Shown here one piece after another: positions 1 through 8,812 of a DNA stretch of 20,651 nucleotides. Below the pieces are notes generated by a model that ran no database searches, was not told the origin of the DNA, and saw only the letters and a list, made by a program, of their open reading frames with translations. This DNA comes from Symbiodinium natans (taxonomy: Eukaryota > Sar > Dinophyceae > Suessiales > Symbiodiniaceae), in assembly GCA_905221605.1 (NCBI GenBank), contig CAJNDS010002410.1, positions 1 through 20,651 of the forward strand. The letters run 5' to 3'. A program made the position numbers and the translations under genes. Each line of letters opens with the position of its first letter. The stretch's first letter is position 1.

Positions 1-1135
1 GTGGAATGCCGGTTTTCTAGGAGCTACAGCTTGGTTCAGCTAGAACACCGCTGATGCGCAGAATTTACTGTGAGTGAGCCCGCTGCTGCCGTGTCTGCGC
101 AGGTCCCATTGGAACCACACAGCCAAAGCTTTGACCCAACCCGATCGCCAAACACTAAAAGCATGGCCCTCGTCGAACATCTGACAGGGTGTTATGCTAC
201 ATGTTGCAAGACATGGTGCAAAAAACCTGGTTGCTTGGAGGCTGTGCTCCTGTTCTTCAAAGCTACATCAGCGAAGGGCTGGAGTAATGGTCCGGCTCTA
301 CCCTCCAAGTGCCTGCACATGCCCTTCTGAAGCCTTCACACCGTTTGGGACGTGCAATGTTCGTGGCCAGCTCAGCTGGGTGCATCGTCTACAGAGTCTA
401 CCGCATGATGACACCCTCAAAAGTCCCGAACCTCGCACCGCACAAAGCCGAAAACCTCGCTAGAATACAGGGCTGCGGCGAGCAGTGTCGCGCCCATGGA
501 GGCTACGAAGAGGGCTGTCGAGGCAAGTAGACGCGCCTGGCCGTAGTCCCGAATTCTGGCAACTTGGGACCTGAGAAGCCTACTTGCAACAAAGACGTTC
601 GGAGTCTTTGGGCTTGGACCTTAGAGGATGCTTCGAGGGGCTTGCGGCTTTGAAACCATGTCTTGGGCCGAAGAGGAGCACTCCTCTGCTGCTTTTGGTG
701 CTTTGCTTTGTCTCAACACGAGGTATTCAAGACCTAGGTGGCTTGAAGCCTCACAGATTTCAGACCTGACCTGAAAGGGAAGCTTATGTTACCCATAATG
801 ACTTGAAAAGAAAAACCATCACAGCAACATCTCACAGCGCTCAAAGTGGCAGGCCTGCCTGGTCTGCAAGGGTCTGTCCGGCAAAGTCCAACTCGGCAAA
901 GCCCAGCCTGCAAACAACAACTAGCTGTACACAAAGCTGTGGAGGCCCTGGAGGTGAGCAAGCACTATACCCAAAACCCATTTTTTCCGACAAGGACTAA
1001 ACCCGAAACCCTAAACCCTAAACCCTCCCTCGCTATAGTCAGAGCTGAGCCGCCCGGCCTGCGCTTGGATGCTGACTCTCTCAGCCAGTCCAACACCTCT
1101 TCACGGTTGCGAAGGGACCTGGAAGCCGAACTCAT
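1..1135 (-). CDS. Unrecognised membrane protein gene, 5' part; runs off the left edge
   Basis: I do not recognise this gene, but several minus-strand segments read as exons. The first starts at ATG 1135 (MSSASRSLRNREEVLDWLRE...) and runs to about 1028-1042. An AG at 1147 could take a spliced leader and would leave an 11-base 5' UTR. A second exon, 859-907, reads LGFAELDFAGQTLADQ after a tttgcag acceptor, with a GC donor. A third, about 432-555, encodes RDYGQARLL followed by a hydrophobic stretch (LASTALFVASMGATLLAAAL) that should cross a membrane. Further coding-like pieces lie at 661-710 (GVLLFGPRH), about 740-772, 240-400 and 180-240. Exon phases between the first three pieces are not fully settled, so at least one exon is missing from the model. 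The first intron holds telomere-like heptamers. Existence of the gene is fairly likely; its function is unknown. Confidence 0.4.
998..1026. repeat. Telomere-like (CCCTAAA)n short array
   Basis: About four adjoining CCCTAAA or variant CCCGAAA heptamers. CCCTAAA is the complement of the plant-type TTTAGGG repeat, also reported for dinoflagellate telomeres. The array sits just inside the first predicted intron of the left-edge minus-strand gene, so it is interstitial and not a chromosome end. Confidence 0.8.
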
Positions 1136-1732
1136 GACGGAATATGCTTAACTCGCACAAGACCTGCGAATGTGTACGAGCTCAAGGTCGGAAGCCCAAG
1201 CCGATTCTAGCAAATCCCAGCTGCAGTCTAGTCGGCTCTGCATGTATCAGCATGCAAAACGCGCGGGTGCGACCTGCGCTCACGCCTCAGTCGACATGAT
1301 ATCGACATGCGTCTTTCAAACTCCGTGCTGATCATGCTGCTCATGGTTCATCACTTTTCTCTCGGATCTCCTGCAACCGGGCAGTATCGCGGCCTTTGCT
1401 ATGCTCTGTACAGAAGTGCACAGCCGCGGCTTTTCACTCGTCAACCTGAGCCTATGTGGATTGCCAGTGCTGCCCACATTTGCTGGTCAAAAATTCCAGG
1501 GTTGACTCGATTGGCGATCGGGCAGGACTCGCCGCCCCTCATTAATCATTCAAGTTCGGATAATTGCAACTCGGCATCGCCAACAAGAGTCGTGTGGCTT
1601 AACAGGCCAGCGATGATTGAGCAAGGAATCCCTACAAATCTTTGGAGAGACCAAGCAACTGCGTGTCTAATGCTGAGGACTCTCGCATCTTGAGCGCTAA
1701 GCACACCCGCTTTGCGTGGTCATGATGAGTGC
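1136..1732. other. Intergenic gap between left-edge gene and ankyrin gene
   Basis: About 600 bases between the start of the left-edge gene and the stop of the ankyrin gene. The only notable open frame is on the plus strand at 1307-1693 (128 codons). It begins with a hydrophobic stretch (SVLIMLLMVHHFSL) resembling a signal peptide, but it shows no recognisable domain, runs against the array direction and has mixed codon use. I do not count it as a gene. Confidence 0.5.
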
Positions 1733-2964
1733 CTACGGCGGTGCTCCTTCTGACGCGTTGGCAGCTTCCTCAGTCGCGTCCTCTGCAGGCTTGTGGCCAT
1801 ACTCGGCCAGCACCTCCAAGCTGTCACGGGCATTCAAGAATTGTGCCCAGCCCACTGGCGTACCGCCGTGTGTAGCATCCTTGATTGTCGCGTCAGCACC
1901 CATTTCCAACAGAAGGCGCAAGCATCGCAGGCTGCTGTATTGCGCAGCCAGATGCATTGCCACAGCTCCTTTGCCATGCTCGGCACCACCGAAATCATGC
2001 CGAAGGTCTGGGTCAGCTCGACTTTTCAGAAGCCACGCTGCAGCCTCATGGCTGTCGCTGTAGATTGCCCACAGCAGCGGGGTGCCACGGAAAGCATTGC
2101 TGTTGATGTCGGCCCCAGCATCGCAAAGATCTGCCATGGATTGCACTTGATTGTTCCTTGAGGCCCAGGACAAGGCTTCGTCGAGCACGTCCTGCTCCAC
2201 AGCAGGAGTGACGTCTGTGGGTTCGGGACCACGCTGCTTGGCTACCCATTCCAAGCGGTCAGGCCATGTAGGGAAGCCTGGAAAAGGCCGGTAGAACCCC
2301 AGTTGCTGGAGGGCATGAGCAGAAAGCCGGCGCTCACCGTCACGCACGAAGAAGCTGTCTAAAGGCTTTCCTAAGGCGGCTGCAGTTCTGAGATTGAAGC
2401 ACTTCTCGCCAGGATGCTCGGGCTCGAGCAGTGCAACGACTTCCGGGGAAATCTTTGTCTTCGCATAGAAAAGAGCCAATGCCAAAGGACTGCCCGAGTC
2501 GTCCTCTTGGCCATCCATTAGCTTCCCTGTCATGCTGTCAGCACGGGCATCAAGCAGCGATCGCGCCAATTCCACGTGGTTGCCCATCACAGCCATATGC
2601 AATGGTGTCATGCCTGTTTCGGTGGCTGTCGTGGGGTCTGCGCGTGCGTCTAGCAACGCAGTCACCACGTTCAGTTGCTCCGGCGTGCCGCGGCGAGGTG
2701 GAATGGCACCGTCCTCGGTGCATGCAGCACACAGGATGTAGAGCAAACTCTTGCCATCCTCCTTTCTCTGATCCAGAACCTGTCTTTCCTGCAGGGCGAG
2801 GTTCTGATTGGACACTCGCAACTTTGCTGAAAGAACAAAACAGCAGTGCACAGCGAGCATGAATGGCATGGGTGCCCAAAACCATCCTCGGCAAGAAGCT
2901 GCAATAGCCCTGCAGCATCACCTGCGAGACCCAGCCGAGTGGCCTCCTCGAATGCATCAGTCAT
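1733..2964 (-). CDS. Ankyrin-repeat protein (two-exon core)
   Basis: Two exons, 2883-2964 and 1733-2826, joined by a 56-base GT-AG intron with a ttgttctttcag acceptor. The phase agrees (G|CA gives Ala) and yields about 391 residues from MTDAFEEATRLGLAGDAAG. Ankyrin-type units: a weak N-terminal helix pair; GMTPLHMAVMGNHVELARSL with LLDARAD caps; RGTPLLWAIYSDSHEAAAWL; a unit with AMHLAAQYSSLRCLRLLLEM; and GGTPVGWAQF. A spacer with WPDRLEWVAKQRGPEP separates the first and second groups. Ankyrin repeats bind partner proteins, and no catalytic domain is visible, so a scaffold role is inferred. No signal peptide is seen on this form. An AG at 2987 (tttgtctctgccgtgcag) lies 23 bases before this ATG. 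It could accept a spliced leader, or join an upstream exon at 3273-3469, in which case the real start is further 5'. Confidence 0.8.
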
Positions 2965-3272
2965 TCTTTGAAGTCCACGCCCGTCTCTGCACGGCAGAGA
3001 CAAAGTCGAAATGGCTGTGGGTGCTCTAGGTCTTTGCACGTATGCAACCAGGGCTCGGTCTGCAGGGCTGCGGGTTTAGGCACTTAAAGGGGCAAGCTTT
3101 GAGTCGGAAGCTTCCACAACAGAGGGCGCCCTCCCCCTGCTGTGCGCAGCTGAGTGACTTGATGGCCGCGAGGAGTATCGGCGAGTCTGCACTCTTGCTC
3201 CTCGGTTCCCCTATGTCTGCTTCGGCTACTGGAAGTCGATTCGGGCAATTTCGGGCATATTCACAAGGTAAC

Positions 3273-3469
3273 CCTGTGACATAGGAGACAGCCACTTTCA
3301 GGACCTCATCCACGTTCAGTGATCGCAGTGCCACATATGTGTAGCCTTGCCAGAATTTGAATCCTGAGACATTCTGAGGCTGGTACCGTACATTGAGTCT
3401 TGCCAGGGCGTGGACCTCGAGACATTGCTGCTCCACAAGACATTCATGCTTTGCCTCTTTGGAAGCATG
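3273..3469 (-). CDS. Coding exon upstream of the ankyrin core; probable 5' exon
   Basis: A minus-strand open segment with protein-like composition: VHALARLNVRYQPQNVSGF, then FWQGYTYVALRSLNVDEVL and KVAVSYVTG. A GT donor after ACAGG at 3273 joins in phase to the AG at 2987, giving YVTG-DGRGLQR-MTDAFEEA. This suggests it belongs to the ankyrin gene and is not a separate gene. An upstream ATG piece near 3556 (MPHDNPARACVWQGHLTTLG) could be the first exon, but I could not find a junction with matching phase and a plausible intron length. The fold is not recognised. The alternative is a short independent gene between the light-harvesting and ankyrin genes. Confidence 0.45.
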
Positions 3470-3686
3470 CTTACAAGGAGTTCCTAAATGTTCCTAAGGT
3501 TGTCAAGTGCCCCTGCCATACACAGGCGCGGGCAGGATTGTCGTGCGGCATGCAGCGCTCGTGAGAGTGCCCCCCCCTCCCCAAGGCTTTTCGCCACGAG
3601 CGCCGGATCTCTCGGAGTGTCGGAGCCTGCTTCCCAGTCCGTTCGCTTTTCGAAGCTTTGAAAAAGACTCTAGGACTCTAGAAACC

Positions 3687-5208
3687 TCACATGAACGGCC
3701 AAGGCTTGCCGGTGATCACGGCCTGGGTGACGATGCCACTGAAAGCGAACATCGCCAGGCGCCCGTTCTCCAGCTCCTTCAGGCGCATGTCCGCCTCCTT
3801 GGCAGGATCCTTGGGCCTTGGTTCCCCATACCCGTTGCACAAGGTCCGTCCTTTATCATTCCTTTATCATTGAGAGAAAACCCAGCAGATGCGCCCCCCC
3901 CTAAACCGACACTCCTCGGTTAAATACTCAAGAACACTCGAGGGGCAGGAACTGCTTGCCGAGCCAGTAGTCACCTGCGTCGCGGTTGATTCCATCCCCA
4001 AGTGGCCAGGACTGGAAGAACAGCCACAAGGAGAACAACTCGAAGACACCAACGGCACCCAAGAATGGCAGCATGTAGCCGGCCTCGACCATCTTGTCGT
4101 GGGCCTCGATGCTGTTGGCCACGCTCTGAAACTTGTCACCCGGGAATCGGATGCCCAGGTCTGTTGCAATCCATCCAACGGTCGCGAGCATGCAAATCCG
4201 TCCATGCTTCAGCTCAGCCTCGCGCACCCAGTAGACGGGAAGCGCATCGGTCACACCGAGCGGGTCGAAGCCCTTGTCACCGACCCAGCCTTTCAGGACC
4301 TGAGGATACCTCAGGAAGGGCACGGAGGGAGACATCTCCATCTCCTTGGGGTAGGTCTCCAGCTCAACGTAGTCTCCCTCGGCCAGCTTCTGGATGGCAT
4401 GCATGGTGGTGCGACCGGTGTGACCTCGAGGAAGAGCGCAGAGGTTTGGCTGCCTGCAAAGGCCAATGTTTTGCACGATGAACTGCACGGGCTCACCCCA
4501 GAATCCGTTCTGGTTCATGTAGCTCAGAGGAGGTTGGCCGAAGGTTCCATCCTGCCACATGAGGCCCAAAATGGCGACCATGGCCAGGCGGCCGTTGTTT
4601 CGCTCGGAGGTCAACCTGCGCTCCAGCTCCTCGTCGTCAAGGCCGTCGAGGAGCTCCGTGCCGTTGCCAAAATCGAAGCTGCCCAAGCCACCCTCGCGCG
4701 GCTTCACGAGGACCTCATGGGCACCCACCAATGCGAAAAGTTGCACCCAGCCTTCCACGGGAATGCTCTCCAACGCGCCGAGGCCGTGCTTGAACTCTTC
4801 GCAACCTGGGAAGCGGAAGATCTCGGGCATGATGTACCCCACTACCGCAATCATGGAAACTCTGCCGTGCTTGATTTCCACGGCCGTGTACCGCTCCATC
4901 TTGGCGTCGGTGTTGCCCAGGTTCAGCGGGTCAAACTTCTCGGTCAAGGGCATGCACACCCCTACGACCTTGCGCTCCACCCGGCGCTGGGCGGGCCTGA
5001 CAAGTGCTGTGGCACCAGCCACAGCAACGGCGGCAAAGCCGGTAGCAGTGGAGGTGGAGATGCCCGAACGAGATGGGGTTTGGGCTGTGGTCTCGACTGC
5101 GTCGCTGGGGCTGGTGCCCCTAAGGCTTTGGCCGGCTGGCACAAAAGCCAGAGCTGGGGCCGCGCAGGCCGCCAGGGCTGCCGCTGACATCATGCTGCTT
5201 GGGGCCAT
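3687..5208 (-). CDS. Two-module chlorophyll a/c light-harvesting protein, plastid-targeted
   Basis: Thylakoid antenna protein of the LHC (fucoxanthin/peridinin chlorophyll a-c binding) superfamily, predicted 463 residues. Exon 1 is 3940-5208 and exon 2 is 3687-3809; the 130-base intron starts with GA and ends with AG, and the join gives FLPL-DPAKEADMRLKELENG. Residues 1-22 form a signal peptide (ALAACAAPALA) followed directly by FVP, the usual start of a transit peptide in secondary red plastids. Module 1 has the helix-1 motif EIKHGR (about 111), a hydrophobic helix 2 (GWVQLFALVGAHEVLV) and helix-3 ERNNGR (about 202). After a linker of about 80 residues, module 2 repeats GFDPLGVTD, ELKHGR (about 332), helix 2 (FELFSLWLFF) and ELENGR (about 435), ending KPWPFM. 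The E...R pairs are the known chlorophyll-binding salt bridges. The start is set at MAPSSMM because an AG acceptor lies 4 bases upstream. Confidence 0.93.
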
Positions 5209-5220
5209 GGTGCTAAGAAA
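5209..5220 (-). promoter_or_regulatory. Likely spliced-leader acceptor before the light-harvesting gene
   Basis: On the minus strand, gcattttcttag is followed by only four bases (cacc) and then ATGG. A T-rich tract plus AG this close to the start codon is what trans-splicing of the dinoflagellate spliced leader would need. The leader itself is not genome-encoded here, so this is inference. Confidence 0.55.
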
Positions 5221-6250
5221 ATGCGGTCGATTCCCCCCCAAGCCAAGATGTGCTGAAACACGACAGTCCCACACAGTCTGACCAGCACATGTGCTGACCC
5301 CTCAGAGGTGCATGGAAGACAACCTGGCGCCGCCCGAGAGTCTTTATGCTGGATGCTGCAGCTGCACACAAGTCACACCGCCATGCTTTGCATGTACGGC
5401 CAACAAGTGGGCATACACTTCCACACCAATGGCAGACTAAGTGGACCCTCATGACGCCCTACAGGGACTACCCCTGCCAAGCCGCCATGCTCACCATCGC
5501 TCAGATTGTGAGGAGGCACGGGCACCTAGCCTACTACCACTGAACATAAGACATAATTTCATTGTGCGTCTGCTGGACATGCCAGCAAGTATCCGCCGTC
5601 TGTACACCGCTTTGTCGTGCCTATCTACATGTTCTGACATCTCCAGTGGTCCTGCGCGCATGTACCTGCACCTCCACCCAGTCCATACTTGCTACAGAAG
5701 TAGTACGCATGCTTTACCAGCATGTGCACGCGCGCAGAACACCTGGAAAAGCCAGTGCTAACATCAACAGAAGCCGCTGTTTAGATGCCCACCTACGAAA
5801 GCAAGCGTAGCCACCTGACAAGAAAAACCTTAACCTCCACAAAGGCTGCCGATAACTTGACTACCAGGCCTGTCGCAGGCAACACAGTGCGACACCCGAA
5901 TCGACGCAGCTTCACTCCGTCTCTGCGGAGCGTCCAATGGGCTCACCCATTGAAGCCATGTGTTCCAAGTGGTCACGTGGCCAGCATCCGACCAATGCGC
6001 TGACAACGCAAGTTGCCTGAAAAGCCAACAGGTTCTGCAAAGTCGCTCGGCTGTGCTCACATGCTCCTACGTCGGCACCCCGTGCTAACACTACGCATCC
6101 ATGCAGCTCTGCGGCCAAACTGAACACGAAAAATACCGGCGAGAACACCAAGCCAGCGGAGTAGTTGCCACCTCATGTAGACAAGCTGATATCGTTCCAT
6201 GTTGCAGACCCGTTCATTTACTTTGCAAAGCTGTCCAGCACTCCTGCAGC
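5221..6250. other. Intergenic gap of about 1 kb
   Basis: Lies between the start of the light-harvesting gene and the last exon of the J-domain/membrane gene. Short open frames on both strands show no domain, no helix-rich composition and no matching splice sites. I see no RNA gene or repeat. It should contain the 3' UTR of the upstream gene and the promoter region of the light-harvesting gene, but no motif marks either. Confidence 0.5.
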
Positions 6251-8812
6251 TCAGGATCCATCAAGTTTGCCGATGGCCAAAAGCAGCATGGCCATCCAGG
6301 CAATGACGGTCAGGCATGTGGCTGCCATTGCAGCACCTACCGGGATGGAGCAGAGTTCTGGTCTTACTTTCTGAAAGAGCCACGGACAAACACATCCTAC
6401 TCTTTCGCAGTGCCTACGAACTCAGAGGATTTCCTGAAGCGGCCTGAGCCGGGTTGAGCTGAGGGGCCAAAAGCTTCCTTGGCTTCTGGGCCGAGGTGAA
6501 GCAGAGATTGTTTGGGCTTCATAGCCCTGAAGGGCTCCGGGCTTGAAGCTTGTGCTCCAACGGTCTTCTGAGGGCTTGAGGTCTCCAGACTTGGGTTCAG
6601 GTCCTTAAAACACCTGAGGTACCAGGTTAAGACATCACTGATCAAGCAAGCCTCCAGTGCTGATTTAAAGATGCTGAAGGCGGCAGACAGGTACAGCGGC
6701 ACCGGCACGAGCCACCTCAGCGGGGTTTCTGTGCAGGGTTGCTCGGGTTTGTGCTTGTCTTTTTGTTCAGGGCGGCTCTGCCTTTCTTGATACAGAGTTG
6801 TTAGAAGTGGATCGGATGAACTGGCAAGCAATGTCTTGTTGCCGCATGCCTGCCTGCCTGTCCCTGTTCTGTGCACACGGGGCGTAGGGCACCGCGTGAC
6901 GTGTCCCTAAGCAGCCAAGTCGCCAAGACAGGCTGCCAGAGTCTGCACATTCCGCAAGCAGCAGAACAGCCTGACTTCCGACGAATGAATGTGTGTCCAA
7001 TGGTTGGGATGGTGAGGTGGCGAAAGCCAATAGGCCTACATATCCTCCGCTGCGCCACGTGCACAAACCAAATGCTTGAGCCCTCCAGTTTGGGGGTTCG
7101 GCGATCGCTTCCCACGCAAGAATCAAGGGAATCCTGGGGCACCCGCGACAAGCCGCATAACACCCAGTTGCACGAAGCCTTGGTAGGGACATGAAGGGTC
7201 AGTGGATGCATCCAGAAAGGGTGCTCTGAAAGAGTTGAGACCTTGCGCGGCAACAGTCCTGGGCCTGACATTGGAGCGGTACATGTGCAGCAAAGCCACT
7301 AATCAGGAAGCACCAGAACTTCAAGGACTTCCACACCTTCGAGCTGCACTCTCTTCTGCTCTTTATGCTTCTTCAAGCAGAACGATGTAGCAAGCAGCTG
7401 TCCATGCGATTACCGATGCAACAGTACTCAGCGTGATACCGGCCAGAGGCTACCAGTTTCATGATGTGTCGTAGTGCTGCAGGGGGGCAGTGCCGGCATA
7501 CTGTGCCTCAGCCGCCGCCATAGGATCAGTCATTGCCCACTTGATGGGAGAAAACTTCACCTTCAGCACCAGCCACCATACCTGGCACCGTGCTGCACAA
7601 AGCTTGCCAAAGAAAGCTTCAGAAGCAACTTCGGGATGGCTGGCCTCCAAGAGGTTCCAGGGCAAAGTCCTGAGGCTGGCCACTCCAGTGCACAAATGAT
7701 GTTGTTTGGTTCCCTCCAACAAGCTTTGGGGCGGTTGGACGCTGGGTCATGTGTTCCGGTAGCCTAGATCCGCCCGGTTGTTCCTAAAATCCTGCTTGAT
7801 CTTCACCCTGCAAAATCAACAGTGGGAGTTGTGCGTCCAAGCTGCACCAGGAACCAGGAGGCGTGGATGTTGTCCTGCTGCGAGCAGTGGAAGTTGTCAC
7901 ATCTAAGGGGCACAAGTTGCACTCCGGAGCGTGACCTGCTGCAGACTCTTCTGTGCAAGAACGCCGCAATTTGACCAGTGTTTTTGGGGATGATGTTTGG
8001 GGATCACAACCGCAAAGCCGCAGCTGCGGATGCAACGTCCTCCAGGCGAAGCACTAACAGGATCTGGAAGACCAGGAAGAGACTCAACACGACGAAGCCT
8101 TGAAGTCGGAGCCATCGCTCTTCCTGTCAGGTTTGATACTGGCAAGGAGACGTATGACGTATGACGGTCAAACGGGCCATGCACACAAGGGAAAACCAAG
8201 CAGCAGCGCACGACGGCATGCAAGCATGGCAAAGATTTGCCAGCCACCTTCTTCTGCTGTTTGAAGGTCTGCCGCTCATCCTCGCCCCACTCCTCTCGCA
8301 GGCGACATGTCTCTAAGGAGTGAACTGGTTCATCACTCACATGATTCATTCACTTTGCTACCCAGGCTACCCATGGGAGTTGTCATTGAATGCGTGGATA
8401 TACTCTGCCTCCTCGTCTCCCTCCGGTGGTTCCGGTGCCACGCACTGCTGAATGCAACTTAGCTTCTTTTCAGGCCAAGATGGCGGTTCAGGTAAGACCC
8501 GTTGTGAGAAGAAACTGCAGCAGAAGCCAAACAACCCCAGTTGACTAGTTTACATGGGCCAAAAACTGCAATTGAGCTCACATCACGACCCCTTGAGGCA
8601 CGGACCAAATTGGCAACTGAATCAGCCTGTCGATGACTTCTTGGGTGCGGGCATGTGTGCAAGGGCGCGAGATTGTGAAGTGCTGGGATCTTAGATAATG
8701 TTGAGACAAGCTGCCACACGGGGATCATTGTAACGGCCCAGTCAAAGCCAGAAGCTGCGTTATCCCACTTCAAGGTGATAAGAATAAGTGGGAGCATCAA
8801 GAAGGTCCTTAG
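6251..8812 (-). other. Membrane-segment coding exons of the J-domain/membrane gene
   Basis: Hydrophobic exons on the minus strand: 8708-8812 (LRTFLMLPLILITLKWDN, then FDWAVTMIPVW); 8011-8123 (WLRLQGFVVLSLFLVFQILL, then VLRLED); about 7390-7458 (LAGITLSTVASVIAWTAACY); 6634-6715 (WLVPVPLYLSAAFSIF); and the last exon 6251-6370 (AATCLTVIAWMAMLLLAIGK, then LDGS and a stop). Soluble, charged pieces lie between them: 8367-8447 is acidic (EPPEGDEEAEYIHAFN), 8248-8310 reads REEWGEDERQTFKQQKK and 7855-7950 reads RCDNFHCSQQDNIHASW. The hydrophobic-run, L-K-W-D, then W-x-V-x-x-x-P-x-W pattern recalls the TMEM185 family. That family call is tentative. Confidence 0.5.

Noticed and set aside
661-710. GVLLFGP on the minus strand as a Walker A (AAA ATPase) motif
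   Set aside because: The following residues are RHGF instead of PGTGK[ST], so the nucleotide-binding loop is not there.
1307-1693. Plus-strand 128-codon frame with a signal-peptide-like start
   Set aside because: No domain, opposite to the array, and no splice or leader signals; too weak to call.
3889-5187. Plus-strand 432-codon open frame
   Set aside because: It lies exactly opposite the light-harvesting gene, whose domains and targeting leader are clear. It is a shadow of GC-rich codons.
5215-5235. ccgcatttt upstream of the light-harvesting start as a relict spliced leader (retroposed cDNA)
   Set aside because: Too short a match, and the gene has an intron, so it is not a retrocopy.
7459-7590. 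TGA at 7459 as the end of the membrane gene
   Set aside because: Membrane-segment exons continue downstream on the same strand to a clear last exon at 6251-6370. The stop is therefore probably intronic, though two genes cannot be excluded.
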